Counted from the first letter of the stretch, positions 1 to 9,059 are shown. The stretch is 64,000 bases of DNA from UBA1672 sp051967755 (GCA_051967755.1 JBQDYD010000001.1:1-64000); one strand, 5' to 3'. The notes: generated by a model from the letters alone, not told the origin. Made by a program: numbers and translations.

Positions 1-55
1 ACGCAACAAATGTCAATATTAGATTTTTCTTATATCTCAATGATTTAGAGATTTT

Positions 56-1186
56 TCACTCCGAACGTGGCTGTAGCCGTAGAATCGTCCCATCGTAACT
101 GTCGGTTAAAACGTATAAAAATCCGTCAGGACCGGTTTTCACCGCGCGAATACGTTCATTACGATCCTTGAGCAGAACCTCTTGCTCTATGACGACATCA
201 CCTTCTAATTTCAGGCGCCTTAAATGCCTATGCGCAAGTGCACCAAGAAAGATGTCCCCTTTCCATTCGGGGAACTTATCACCCGTATAAAAATCCATAC
301 CGCTTGGCGCGATAGAGGGGTCCCAAAAAACAACGGGCTGCTCCATGCCGGGCGCATCCGTTTTCTCAGAAATAACCGCGCCGCTGTAATCAATCCCATA
401 CGTAATCGCAGGCCATCCATAATTCGCACCGGCCTTAAGAATGTTCAATTCATCGCCGCCGCGCGGCCCGTGCTCATGATACCAAATCACACCATCCGAT
501 GGCCTTAATGCAATGCCTTGCGCGTTCCGCACACCATAGGCGTAAATTTCAGGTTTGGCTTTCAGGTCATTAAAGAACGGATTATCAAGAGGGAATGACC
601 CATCTGTCTTTATGCGCACAATACTGCCTAGGTGATTGGTTGTATTTTGCGCCTCATCCATAAAGGAATACCGATCACCAAGCGTGACATAAAGCAATCC
701 GTCATTATCGAATAATAACCGTGATCCGTAATGATTTTGCCCTTGGGTCTTTGGCTGTACTTTGAAAATAACCTCTAAATCCTCAAGGGCATCCCCGTTT
801 AAACGTGCCTTTGCGACCTCTGTGCCTGCACCGCCCTCACCACTTCCTGCGTAAGATAAATAAATCAAATTATTGTCGGAAAATTCAGGGTCTATCGTTA
901 CATCTAATAAGCCGCCCTGCCCCTCAATATACATATTGTCAGGAAGGCCGGTAATTGCTGCGTCTTGTAACTTTCCATCAGAGACACGGCGCAAACGCCC
1001 TTCGCGCTCCGTGACCAACAAATCACCATTGGGCAGAAAGACCATACCCCATGGGTATTCCAAGCCTTCGGCGATTACTTCCACTTCGAAACTGTTATTT
1101 TTCTTTTCTTTAGACAGCGTGAATGCGTAAGACGCCGATAGCCCCAGCGCAAATACCAGAAAAATTATAATCAGTTTCTTTTGCAC
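56..1186 (-). CDS. PQQ-type soluble aldose sugar dehydrogenase (GSDH family)
   Basis: Predicted periplasmic beta-propeller quinoprotein of the glucose/sorbosone dehydrogenase family, which oxidises aldose sugars with PQQ. The 376 residues begin with a hydrophobic signal peptide (about 1-22). Family landmarks are LPNGDLLVTEREGRL (51-65), a GQGGLLD segment near 90, NHYGSR with the likely catalytic His152, YGVRN, and an HGPRGGDELN loop. The start is GTG, preceded by a strong AAAAGGTGA ribosome site six bases upstream. It is the last gene of a same-strand run after the MscS-type channel and the ZntB-like transporter, 13 bases after the latter. Family assignment is firm. The substrate is unknown and no PQQ synthesis genes are visible, so the holoenzyme may depend on external PQQ. 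Confidence 0.9.
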   Translation of the reverse strand: MQKKLIIIFLVFALGLSASYAFTLSKEKKNNSFEVEVIAEGLEYPWGMVFLPNGDLLVTEREGRLRRVSDGKLQDAAITGLPDNMYIEGQGGLLDVTIDPEFSDNNLIYLSYAGSGEGGAGTEVAKARLNGDALEDLEVIFKVQPKTQGQNHYGSRLLFDNDGLLYVTLGDRYSFMDEAQNTTNHLGSIVRIKTDGSFPLDNPFFNDLKAKPEIYAYGVRNAQGIALRPSDGVIWYHEHGPRGGDELNILKAGANYGWPAITYGIDYSGAVISEKTDAPGMEQPVVFWDPSIAPSGMDFYTGDKFPEWKGDIFLGALAHRHLRRLKLEGDVVIEQEVLLKDRNERIRAVKTGPDGFLYVLTDSYDGTILRLQPRSE

Positions 1187-1199
1187 AAATCACCTTTTC

Positions 1200-2180
1200 C
1201 TATAGCCATTTCATAAAACGGAATAATGCCATTAACCCCGCGCCAAATCCGACGCAAATCAGACACACAATCCAAAACGCCAAGTCATATTCCGCGCCGG
1301 GCATACCGCCCACATTAATACCCAATAAACCTGTTAAAAACCCAAGCGGTAAGAAGATAGCCGCCACAACCGATAGAACATACATATTTTTGTTCATGCG
1401 ATCGGCAAGGATATTAGCAAGCTCATCCTTGACGATTTGGGCGCGTTCACGGATGGCATCCAAATCCTCAACATATCGCGTCATACGATCTTGGTTCTCC
1501 TGTAATCGGCGACCTTGATTAACATCTATCCATGACACATCCGAACTTCTGATGTTTGAAATGGCGTCCTTCTGCGGGGCCAAATACCGCCGCATCATAA
1601 TAGCCATTTTTCGTATATCGACAATTTCATGCCTTAGACTTACATCAGGATTATCAAGGATAACCTCTTCTATCACATCGGTACGATCATCCAATTCAGA
1701 TATAATAGGCTCTATGCGCTGGAACAAACGGGTGGTTAGCTTCACCATAAAATCACCGGCATTCTTGGGGCCCTTTCCTTTTTCCAGATGCCCCGCAATA
1801 TCTTGAATTGCCATCAATGGACGGCGGCGCATTGTGATGATACGGCTTTTATCAACCCAAAGACGAACTGATACCATATCCTCCGGCTCCATGCCCTCAT
1901 TCAGATTTACCCCCCGCATAATCGCCAATAAACCATCTTCATGTTGAATACTGCGTGGGCGCGTTTCCTCTGCCAATAATGCATCCAGAATAATGGTATC
2001 CAGATATGACACATTATCTTTCAACCACGCCCGCGTATCCGGATGTGTCGCATCCAAATGCACCCATGCCAATTTCTCTGATTTAGCGCTCGCCGCGGCC
2101 TCATCATCGGCCAGTTTGATGCCACCACCCTTACCATCAAATTCATAGGCGTGAATGATACAATTTGCGTTATTTACCAT
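1200..2180 (-). CDS. CorA-family divalent cation transporter, ZntB-like
   Basis: Inner-membrane divalent cation transporter of the CorA/ZntB family. The long N-terminal part (about 1-265) is soluble and helical, and two transmembrane helices close the C-terminus. The loop after the first helix reads GLLGINVGGMPG. It therefore has GIN in place of the CorA signature GMN, which is the form found in ZntB zinc transporters. The length of 326 residues is normal. The gene overlaps the end of the upstream mechanosensitive channel gene by 11 bases, which suggests co-transcription and coupled translation. Ion specificity (Zn versus Mg) cannot be decided from sequence. GIN favours ZntB-type transport. 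Confidence 0.88.
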   Translation of the reverse strand: MVNNANCIIHAYEFDGKGGGIKLADDEAAASAKSEKLAWVHLDATHPDTRAWLKDNVSYLDTIILDALLAEETRPRSIQHEDGLLAIMRGVNLNEGMEPEDMVSVRLWVDKSRIITMRRRPLMAIQDIAGHLEKGKGPKNAGDFMVKLTTRLFQRIEPIISELDDRTDVIEEVILDNPDVSLRHEIVDIRKMAIMMRRYLAPQKDAISNIRSSDVSWIDVNQGRRLQENQDRMTRYVEDLDAIRERAQIVKDELANILADRMNKNMYVLSVVAAIFLPLGFLTGLLGINVGGMPGAEYDLAFWIVCLICVGFGAGLMALFRFMKWL

Positions 2181-4485
2181 CTATAAATCCTTTCATACCG
2201 TCTGCACTTCTAATGTGTAGGTCACGCTGCGGGAATGGTATCTCTATGCCTTCCGCTTTTAACTTTTCCCAAATTTCCAGGCGCAATGTTGTTGCGACAG
2301 CAATTCTGTCTGTAATGTTCCGTAAAAAAACACGAAGATCAAAAACAAGGGCACTATCCCCGAAATCCCTGAAATATATGCTTGGAAGCGGACTGCTAAG
2401 GACAGATGCATTGTCACGCGCGACCTCCAAGAGAAGGTCATGCACCCTTTGCGGGTCACAATCATATGACACGCCAACAGTAATAACAACACGGCCAATT
2501 CTATCTTTGTGCGTCCAGTTCTTCACCGAGGACGAAATCAATTCTGAATTCGGAATGATAATGGATGTGCGGTCAAGCGTTTCGATCTCCGTCGCGCGCA
2601 CACTGATTTTTTTCACAACGCCCTCACCCGAATTTAGAATAACCCAGTCACCAACCTTAATCGGGCGTTCAAACAACAAAATAAGGCCCGATACAAAGTT
2701 ATTAACGATACTTTGCAAACCGAAACCAATACCAACAGAAAGCGCACCGGCGATAAGGGCAAGATTACTGAGGTCAAAACCAACCGATGAAATCGCGGTC
2801 ATAAAGGCCGTGGTCAGACCGATATATCCGATAATTTGCACAAAAGAGAGCTGAACCGATTCTGCCATACGTGTCTTAGGAAGAACCTTTTTCGACAGAA
2901 TTTTTTGCATAAAGCGTGTTAAGAACAATAATGCGACAAACACAGCAATCGCGGAAATCACGCTGGTGACCGATATCGTGATACCACCAATTTTAAAGCC
3001 AAACAAAGCCTGCACAATCAGGAGCTTAATCCCCTCCCATTCCACACCGATAATCGCCGCGATAATCGGAAAACTGATTGCAACCAACAATGCATCTAAC
3101 AGCAATGACAACCAGAACAGCGCCAGCCGATCTTCCTGCGCCGCGCCTTGATAGAAAAACGTCTCCCCCCAGACCAAAACCGGCCTGATCATTGCGCGTA
3201 AAATAACAAGGGCCATAAAGAAATTAGACAAAAGGATAGTTTGTTCAAAAATGAACCGTGTCAATGCAACATAACCAAATGCATTCGCCACCAAGATGAA
3301 CAGCCCCAAAGCCCAGCCGAAATAAAAGAACCTGCGTTTGAAAAAATACATTGCTTCGGTGTCATGTTTTTTACGCACAAGCACGGTGAAAAAGGCCAAC
3401 AAAATGAAAGAGAATGCCGTCGTTGCGATAAAGCTTTGTGCAATTGCCAATTCCACAGGCACACCAAAATGTTGCCCCGTGGCCAACAATAAGAAATCAA
3501 TGGCAAACAACGCCGTCGCCGTTGTCGCCAAAATACCGATTGTCTTTCTGACGACGCCGGCGCTCGACAGCATCCATGACTTTGTAAAAGCATAGATTAT
3601 AAACAAAGAGAAAACGAATAGATAATAGCCGAAATTTTCATGCTCGACGGTAACTAACCCATGTTTTAAAACCACGACAAATACTATCGATAAGCCAACA
3701 AATCCGGCAATAACGGTATAAAGAATGCGAAAACCGGCCTTTTCCAGCTTCCACCGCATTGATGCATCGTCTTGCGTGTTTAATCGCTTGATTAATCTAC
3801 TGGTATTAAACATCAGAGCGAGTAAATAAATTGCCAAAAACACGCCGAAAGCAATCGACAGAGATCTGTACATTCTGCCTCTTTCAAGCTCTGTCTTGTT
3901 GGCCAAGAACGCGACACTCCCCTCGTATAGCCCCACAACGGCAAGGTCTTTATCTCGACTGGCCTCCGCCCATAACTCCATGTTGAACGGCGATGTATTA
4001 TTCTCTAAAATTTTATCAACAAATTGAGTTCGGCGTATTGCCGCCAAAGTCTCAAGAAAACGTGTTGATTTTGCGCTCAATGCCTCTGCTTGGGTTAAAA
4101 TCCCTTTTATTAAAAGCGACTCCTTCTCCAAACGTTCGCGCAACTCGCGAATATTTTCAGGTTCAAATTCAATGGCGCCCTCTTCCGGTTTTGGCCCCAA
4201 ATCAGTTAACTCTGCGGCAACCGCCGTACGCATGGGCTTAACCAAGCTCTGAACCTCGAAAAGGCGCATACGAATTTTTTTTACGGACTGACGTGTATCG
4301 AATAATTCTTGATCATCTAACGTCGTATCAAGCAAGATCGGCTCAAACGCTTCCAGTTCTTTTTGGGTCGTTTCAAGCTCTTTTTGAATGTCTTTCAAAT
4401 TAATTTGATCTTGCGCATAAGCACTTGTCATCACCACAAAAAACGCAGCGATCAATAAAACGAAATGAAATTTTCGAATCCACAA
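2170..4485 (-). CDS. Large MscS-family mechanosensitive ion channel
   Basis: Inner-membrane mechanosensitive channel of the long, MscK-like type (771 residues) that releases solutes on hypo-osmotic shock. It has a signal peptide (about 1-24, ending SAYA), a periplasmic coiled-coil region (about 25-175), many transmembrane helices through about residue 575, and a C-terminal MscS core. The core shows NNFVSGLILLFERPIKVGDW, the typical pore-to-beta-domain junction, followed by the beta domain (TEIETLDRTSIIIPNS). The start is TTG, supported by AGGGAG about nine bases upstream and by the intact signal peptide. It heads a three-gene run with the ZntB-like transporter and the sugar dehydrogenase. Confidence 0.9.
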   Translation of the reverse strand: MWIRKFHFVLLIAAFFVVMTSAYAQDQINLKDIQKELETTQKELEAFEPILLDTTLDDQELFDTRQSVKKIRMRLFEVQSLVKPMRTAVAAELTDLGPKPEEGAIEFEPENIRELRERLEKESLLIKGILTQAEALSAKSTRFLETLAAIRRTQFVDKILENNTSPFNMELWAEASRDKDLAVVGLYEGSVAFLANKTELERGRMYRSLSIAFGVFLAIYLLALMFNTSRLIKRLNTQDDASMRWKLEKAGFRILYTVIAGFVGLSIVFVVVLKHGLVTVEHENFGYYLFVFSLFIIYAFTKSWMLSSAGVVRKTIGILATTATALFAIDFLLLATGQHFGVPVELAIAQSFIATTAFSFILLAFFTVLVRKKHDTEAMYFFKRRFFYFGWALGLFILVANAFGYVALTRFIFEQTILLSNFFMALVILRAMIRPVLVWGETFFYQGAAQEDRLALFWLSLLLDALLVAISFPIIAAIIGVEWEGIKLLIVQALFGFKIGGITISVTSVISAIAVFVALLFLTRFMQKILSKKVLPKTRMAESVQLSFVQIIGYIGLTTAFMTAISSVGFDLSNLALIAGALSVGIGFGLQSIVNNFVSGLILLFERPIKVGDWVILNSGEGVVKKISVRATEIETLDRTSIIIPNSELISSSVKNWTHKDRIGRVVITVGVSYDCDPQRVHDLLLEVARDNASVLSSPLPSIYFRDFGDSALVFDLRVFLRNITDRIAVATTLRLEIWEKLKAEGIEIPFPQRDLHIRSADGMKGFIDGK

Positions 4486-4580
4486 AACAGATTACTCCCT
4501 GAAAAAACTGAATAAATCTATTGTGCCGTTTTTTCGAAAATGAGCAAGGGGTCGCGGAAAATATTACAGCAAAAGTACTC

Positions 4581-4799
4581 TCACCTCTTGATTAAATGCG
4601 TCAGAACAATAAGCATAATCAACAGCAGCCAAGGAATAACCAACCTTATAAGTTGAATGGTAACTTCGAGCTTTCTACGCTTATTTTCTGGGCGATTATA
4701 ATGTTTTAGATTATTGATCTCCTCAGAATATCTGTAGATAAAAAAACAACAGATAATAATTCCTACGACAATTCCTGCAAAGTAAGTCACTTTTTCCAT
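4581..4799 (-). CDS. Small two-helix membrane protein, unknown function
   Basis: Seventy-two residues with two hydrophobic segments (about 5-24 and 50-69) flanking a charged linker rich in Lys, Arg, Glu and Asn. No family was recognised. It starts with ATG next to a weak GAGG, and sits alone on the minus strand between tRNA-Ser and the mechanosensitive channel gene. The two clean helices and positively charged ends argue for a real small membrane protein. The weak ribosome site and lack of known homologues keep confidence moderate. Confidence 0.55.
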   Translation of the reverse strand: MEKVTYFAGIVVGIIICCFFIYRYSEEINNLKHYNRPENKRRKLEVTIQLIRLVIPWLLLIMLIVLTHLIKR

Positions 4800-4862
4800 A
4801 CCTCGTGCGCACCACTTTCGCGCCCCAAAACTAACCCTAAGCTCCTGTAATAGAATAAGTAT

Positions 4863-4881
4863 TTGATATTATTGATATCAA
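4863..4881 (-). terminator. AT-rich inverted repeat just 3' of tRNA-Ser
   Basis: Seven-base arms TTGATAT and ATATCAA with a five-base loop lie nine bases beyond the tRNA CCA end. It could act in tRNA 3' processing or termination, but the stem is weak and no T-run follows. Confidence 0.25.
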
Positions 4882-4889
4882 CATATAAA

Positions 4890-4977
4890 TGGCGGAGACG
4901 ACAGGATTCGAACCTGCGAGGAGTTGCCCCCAACACGCTTTCCAGGCGTGCGCCTTAAACCACTCGGCCACGTCTCC
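4890..4977 (-). tRNA. tRNA-Ser (anticodon GGA)
   Basis: The reverse complement folds as a class II tRNA of 88 bases with an encoded CCA end. The acceptor arms GGAGACG and CGTCTCC pair over seven bases with discriminator G. The anticodon stem CACGC/GCGTG holds the loop CTGGAAA, giving anticodon GGA at 4941-4943 (reads UCC and UCU). A long variable arm typical of tRNA-Ser follows, then a T arm with loop TTCGAAT. Confidence 0.97.
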
Positions 4978-5019
4978 AACATCTTATATGTGATCGATTC
5001 ACACAAAGAATTCGCGCAC

Positions 5020-5046
5020 AGTATACACTCCTGTTTAAAATTTCAA
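5020..5046 (-). promoter_or_regulatory. Candidate sigma70-type promoter for tRNA-Ser
   Basis: On the minus strand TTGAAA (5041-5046) and TATACT (5020-5025) are separated by 15 bases, about 42 bases upstream of the mature tRNA 5' end. The -10 is strong and the spacer is shorter than ideal. Confidence 0.4.
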
Positions 5047-5117
5047 GTCTATGCTTCCCGAACCCCCTCTTCGTTGCTAGAATGCGTTTTGGTATCTATT
5101 TATGAGTAAGGCTTCTC

Positions 5118-5714
5118 ATGCGCAAATTTATTTTCATTCTATTATTAATTCCTGTCTTCGCGTCCTTAGGACATGACCTTTATCTATTTGCGGAAAACCC
5201 CGATAAAGGCTTCCGTCTATCCGCCACAGGCGCTTTGTGGGACAAGTATCACAAGGAAAGTCATGATCAATGGAAAACAAAGGTCAGAGAAGTTACACAA
5301 AATGTCGGGCAAACCGTTGATGACCTTACCCCCGAAGAACTGAAAAATATTAAGCTCCCTGAGCAGATTTCCGAAGTCTTGCAAGAAAAATCAGAAGAAA
5401 TCGAAACCGAAGAAACGAAACAGCCGGACTTTGCCGAAAGTTTCACAATGATCGATGAAGAGCCACCGGGGCAAAGCATTACGACAGAACTTCAGGAAGA
5501 TAATGTTTCGGATCAGCAAGCAAACAGCCTTATAAAATTTATCGGCTTTGTTTTAGAGCAAAAAGCCGCGCTGGTATTTGCGGTTATTGCCTTGATTGCC
5601 TATCTCTTAAACGCGATTTGCGTGCGCATTTTCACTAAGAAAGAAGGCAGTGACCTTAAAAAAGTGAAAAAACATAAGCGCAAAGGCGGCGGTTACGGAT
5701 ACTCTCGCAAATAG
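5118..5714 (+). CDS. Membrane protein with two end helices, unknown function
   Basis: Unrecognised protein of 198 residues. An N-terminal hydrophobic helix or uncleaved signal (about 3-20) is followed by an acidic, Glu/Gln-rich central region (about 50-150) and a second helix (about 155-177). A very basic tail (KKVKKHKRKGGGYGYSRK) ends the protein. This layout would place the acidic region in the periplasm and the basic tail in the cytoplasm. TAAGG lies six bases before the ATG. The gene is convergent with the hydrolase gene, with a four-base gap. Confidence 0.7.
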   Translation: MRKFIFILLLIPVFASLGHDLYLFAENPDKGFRLSATGALWDKYHKESHDQWKTKVREVTQNVGQTVDDLTPEELKNIKLPEQISEVLQEKSEEIETEETKQPDFAESFTMIDEEPPGQSITTELQEDNVSDQQANSLIKFIGFVLEQKAALVFAVIALIAYLLNAICVRIFTKKEGSDLKKVKKHKRKGGGYGYSRK

Positions 5715-5718
5715 CCCC

Positions 5719-6480
5719 CTATAGCCCAGAAATGGCCCTAACCTCGGCGTCGATGATGCTGAGGTCTTGATCGCGCGAGAGACGGTGATCACCATCATCA
5801 ATAAAGATAACCTTGTTTTGCGGCCCGTCAAAAACCGCGTCAATCTTATTCGCCTTTTCCCACGGCACATCGGCATCGCACTTGCCTTGAATTAGAGTCA
5901 GCGGTACGTTGATTTTTGCACTCAGATGCAACAGGCTTTGCTCTCGCCCGTCATCGATTAACGCCTTGGTGAAAATATACGGATCATCACTATAATCATT
6001 CGGCACCTCTAAACGGCCTGTCGCGGCAATCTCTTCGCGATTTTCATCCGTTAATCGTGCCTCAATATCCTTTGTGAAATCAGGTGCAGGTGCAATGCCA
6101 ATCACGCCCTTAATACGCTCAGGCCGCTCTAATAAAATCCTAAGGGAAATCCACCCCCCCATTGAGGAGCCGACCAAAATCATATCGCGCCCCTGCAGCA
6201 CATGATCAATCACCGCGATTGCATCATTTTTCCAGATACTGATTGTACCATCCACAAAAGCACCATCTGATTGACCATGCCCAGAATAATCAAAGCGCAA
6301 AAATTCTTGCCCTCTTTTTTTGCATTCCTCTTGCAGGAAAATCGCCTTCGTTCCCGCCATGTCAGATTTGAAACCACCCAAAAACACCACAGCAGGAAGC
6401 TTAGCCCCCTCCTCGCTTGGCGCGGTATGAACATAAGCAAGCTTAATCCCCTTGTGGGTTACGTGATACGAAGCAGACAT
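5719..6480 (-). CDS. Alpha/beta hydrolase, ABHD10-like
   Basis: Cytosolic serine hydrolase of the alpha/beta fold (253 residues) with a complete catalytic triad. GSSMG holds nucleophile Ser106, the CDADVP segment gives Asp202, and DGDHRL gives His232. The oxyanion region is LGGFKSD and a GHGQSDG turn follows. It resembles bacterial relatives of mitochondrial ABHD10 (acyl-protein thioesterase or mycophenolic acyl-glucuronide esterase), but substrate cannot be assigned from sequence. It is transcribed divergently from the GT4 glycosyltransferase gene across an 88-base gap. Confidence 0.88.
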   Translation of the reverse strand: MSASYHVTHKGIKLAYVHTAPSEEGAKLPAVVFLGGFKSDMAGTKAIFLQEECKKRGQEFLRFDYSGHGQSDGAFVDGTISIWKNDAIAVIDHVLQGRDMILVGSSMGGWISLRILLERPERIKGVIGIAPAPDFTKDIEARLTDENREEIAATGRLEVPNDYSDDPYIFTKALIDDGREQSLLHLSAKINVPLTLIQGKCDADVPWEKANKIDAVFDGPQNKVIFIDDGDHRLSRDQDLSIIDAEVRAISGL

Positions 6481-6568
6481 TTAATTTCCCTTTATGAAAT
6501 GACTTGTTTATACATAAACATATAGATAAAAACTTTCCAGAGCAGATTAAAACCAATAGTCTATAACC

Positions 6569-7768
6569 ATGAGCAACACACATAACAAACCTGTGATTAT
6601 GCAAATCATCCCCGAGCTTGGCGCTGGCGGTGCAGAGCAAGGATGCATTGATATTGCCGAAGCGATCATTCGCGCAGACGGTGTTGCGATTGTTGTTTCG
6701 AACGGCGGTTACCGTGTTGGTGAAATAGAGCGCATGGGCGGCATTCACATTGACATGCCGGTACATAGCAAAAACCCGTTGGTGATGTGGCAGAATATCA
6801 GCCGCCTGAAGCGTCTCATCAAAAAACATAAAGTGGACGTTGTTCATGCCAGAAGCCGCGCCCCGGCTTGGAGCGCATGGCGCGCCTGCGTTGCAACCAG
6901 CGCACGTTTTGTGACCACCTGTCACGCGCCCTATAACATTAGCGGCGAAGCAAAAAGGCTTTATAACGGCTCAATTGCAAATGGAGAGATTGTCATCGCA
7001 ATTTCCGAATATGTTGCGGACTATTTGAAACAAAATTACAATTTACCAAATGAAAAAATTCGCCTTATCCATCGTGGTATTCCAATGGAAAGATTCAGAC
7101 CTGCCAGCGTAACGCCGGAGCGCATGATAGAGCTTGCCTCTGAATGGCGCATTCCTGACGGGTCTAATATTATTATGCTGCCCGGTCGTGTGACCCGCTG
7201 GAAAGGGCACCATGTCCTGATCGATGCGATGGAGAAATTAAATCGCGATGATGTTTTTTGCGTAATGATCGGGTCAGATCAAGGGCGCACAGAATACCGT
7301 GAAGAGCTGGACGCCGCGATCACGGAAAAAGGTCTGGCCGAGAAAATGCGTATTGTTGATCAATGCACGGACATGCCTGCGGCTTATATGCTCTCCACTG
7401 TTGTGGTATCTGCCTCCACTGACCCGGAGGGGTTTGGCCGCGTCCCCGTTGAGGCACAAGCCATGGGCCGCCCTATTATTGCCACCGATCATGGCGGGGC
7501 GCGCGAAACGGTTGTACGCAACAAAACAGGTTGGCTGGTGCCGCCGTCAGATCCGGATTCATTGGCCGCGGCAATAGACGAAGCCCTTGCGATGAACGAA
7601 GATCAACGTGCCATTTTGGCGACGCGCTCTATGGCGCATGTCCATGAAAACTTCTCTAAGAAAATCATGGCCGAAAAGACATTGGATGTTTATGTAGAAT
7701 TGCTGCAGCAAAATAAAAAACAAAACACCAAAGAACATCAAAACCAGTCCGCCAATGCCGCAGAATAG
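6569..7768 (+). CDS. Family 4 glycosyltransferase
   Basis: GT-B fold retaining glycosyltransferase (399 residues), likely building lipopolysaccharide or another surface glycan at the inner face of the cytoplasmic membrane. The N-terminal GT4 domain opens with PELGAGGAEQGCIDIAEAI. The C-terminal nucleotide-sugar domain shows LPGRVTRWKGH and the EX7E-type motif in DPEGFGRVPVEAQAMGRPI, followed by DHGGARETV. The C-terminal tail is Gln/Asn-rich and low complexity. The next gene, a GT9 enzyme, overlaps it by 14 bases, so the two are translationally linked and probably act in one pathway. Confidence 0.92.
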   Translation: MSNTHNKPVIMQIIPELGAGGAEQGCIDIAEAIIRADGVAIVVSNGGYRVGEIERMGGIHIDMPVHSKNPLVMWQNISRLKRLIKKHKVDVVHARSRAPAWSAWRACVATSARFVTTCHAPYNISGEAKRLYNGSIANGEIVIAISEYVADYLKQNYNLPNEKIRLIHRGIPMERFRPASVTPERMIELASEWRIPDGSNIIMLPGRVTRWKGHHVLIDAMEKLNRDDVFCVMIGSDQGRTEYREELDAAITEKGLAEKMRIVDQCTDMPAAYMLSTVVVSASTDPEGFGRVPVEAQAMGRPIIATDHGGARETVVRNKTGWLVPPSDPDSLAAAIDEALAMNEDQRAILATRSMAHVHENFSKKIMAEKTLDVYVELLQQNKKQNTKEHQNQSANAAE

Positions 7769-8693
7769 TCAGGAAAAAATTCTTGTTATTAAGCTGAGCG
7801 CTCTGGGCGATTTTGTGCAAGCACTCGGCCCGATGAAAGCCATTAAAAACCATCACCCGAATGCGCATATCACCCTATTGACGACAAAAATGTTTGTCCC
7901 CTTCGGAGAGCGCTGCGGCTATTTTGATGAGGTCTGGATTGATGAACGCCCTAAAGCCCTTCAAATTTCCAAATGGCGCACCCTAAAAAAGAAGCTCAAT
8001 AGCGGCGGCTTTACACGCGTCTATGACCTGCAAAATAATGACAGGACAAGTTTCTATTTAAAATTATTCCCGAAACGCCGCCGCCCTGAATGGGTCGGCG
8101 CAGCCAAAGGCGCCTCACACAGAAATAACAGCCCCGAACGCATCGCAGGACATGCGCTAGATGGGCACAAACAAACATTGGCATTGGCGGGCATAGAAAA
8201 TGTTGAAATAGATGACCTGTCTTGGGTGAACGAAGACTTATCACAATTTAACCTGCAAAAGCCGTTCATTCTTTTCGTTCCCGGCTCTGCGCCGCAACAC
8301 CCGCAAAAAAGATGGCCGGCAGATCAATATGCGGCACTGGCAGATTACTTATCTGATCAAAAATTTCAGGTCGTTTTACTCGGCACCGATGCGGAACGGG
8401 ACATCACCGATAAAATAGCGGCTTCATCAAATGACACCATAAACCTGACGGGGCAGACATCCCTTTTTCAAATTGCTGCGCTCGCGCATCAGGCCGCAGG
8501 GGCCGTTGGCAATGATACAGGGCCAATGCATATGATCGGCCCGACGGGATGCAAAACCCTGACGCTGTTCTCAGGACACAGCACACCCAGCAGGCATGCA
8601 CCAAAAGGCGAAAATGTTCACACCCTACAGGCTGATAACATCAGTGATCTAGATATTGAAATGGTACGAAAAAAACTTTCAGAAATTCTCTAA
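7755..8693 (+). CDS. Family 9 glycosyltransferase (heptosyltransferase-like)
   Basis: GT9 (ADP-heptose:LPS heptosyltransferase-like) enzyme of 312 residues, expected to add a heptose or similar sugar to the lipopolysaccharide core. Seen motifs are KLSALGDFVQALGP at the N-terminus, FVPGSAPQHPQKRWP at the start of the C-terminal domain, and GNDTGPMHM followed by LFSGHSTPSRHAP, the sugar-nucleotide pocket. It overlaps the preceding GT4 gene by 14 bases. Its 3' end overlaps the convergent ArsR-type regulator by four bases. The exact acceptor sugar cannot be inferred. Confidence 0.92.
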   Translation: MPQNSQEKILVIKLSALGDFVQALGPMKAIKNHHPNAHITLLTTKMFVPFGERCGYFDEVWIDERPKALQISKWRTLKKKLNSGGFTRVYDLQNNDRTSFYLKLFPKRRRPEWVGAAKGASHRNNSPERIAGHALDGHKQTLALAGIENVEIDDLSWVNEDLSQFNLQKPFILFVPGSAPQHPQKRWPADQYAALADYLSDQKFQVVLLGTDAERDITDKIAASSNDTINLTGQTSLFQIAALAHQAAGAVGNDTGPMHMIGPTGCKTLTLFSGHSTPSRHAPKGENVHTLQADNISDLDIEMVRKKLSEIL

Positions 8694-9001
8694 GCGCAGA
8701 AATCCTCTTCCTGGCAATAAATCGTATAAAGACACTCAAGCACTCTGTTCGCGGCTTCATCATGCAGGGAGTAGAAAATCGTTTGTGCCTCTCGACGCGT
8801 ATTCACAACCTTATCTCTACGCAATCGCGCCAGATGTTGTGATAAAGCAGATTGACTTAAACCGACAATTTCCTCCAGCTCCCCAACGCTTCGCTCCCCT
8901 TTAAACAGAGTACAGACAATCAAAAGCCGCTTCTCATTGGATAAAGATTTCAAAAGACGTGCAGCAATTGTTATGTTCTCTTCAATTTCTTCTATGTCCA
9001 T
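8690..9001 (-). CDS. ArsR-family regulator, BigR/SqrR-like persulfide sensor
   Basis: Winged-helix repressor of 103 residues. The recognition helix region VGLSQSALSQHLARLRRD and the wing TRREAQTIFYSL match the BigR/SqrR branch of the ArsR family. Those proteins sense sulfane sulfur through a cysteine pair 66 residues apart. Here Cys30 (RLLIVC) and Cys96 (TIYC) are also exactly 66 apart, with extra Cys90 and Cys102. Known targets in other species are sulfide-oxidation genes, none of which lie in this window. The gene is divergent from gmk and its 3' end overlaps the GT9 gene by four bases. The family is certain; sulfide sensing is inferred from the cysteine spacing. Confidence 0.9.
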   Translation of the reverse strand: MDIEEIEENITIAARLLKSLSNEKRLLIVCTLFKGERSVGELEEIVGLSQSALSQHLARLRRDKVVNTRREAQTIFYSLHDEAANRVLECLYTIYCQEEDFCA

Positions 9002-9041
9002 ACTACATGAATACTCTGCTGTTAAAATAAAAATACAATCA

Positions 9042-9059
9042 ATTATGTTAAGTTATAAT
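9042..9059. promoter_or_regulatory. Candidate operator inverted repeat upstream of the ArsR gene
   Basis: ATTAT and ATAAT half-sites separated by eight bases lie 41 bases before the regulator start, in an AT-rich divergent region. This could be an autoregulatory operator. Short AT-rich repeats are common by chance here. Confidence 0.25.

Noticed and set aside
1..55. Gene fragment at the window start
   Set aside because: No coding signal was seen in these 55 bases; it is the AT-rich region after the sugar dehydrogenase stop codon.
2165..2854. Open frame of about 229 codons on the plus strand
   Set aside because: Antisense to the mechanosensitive channel gene; Ser/Arg-rich shadow composition.
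6443..6925. Open reading frame of about 160 codons on the minus strand
   Set aside because: Overlaps the start of the alpha/beta hydrolase and the GT4 coding sequence; His/Cys-rich composition and no family pattern mark it as a shadow frame.
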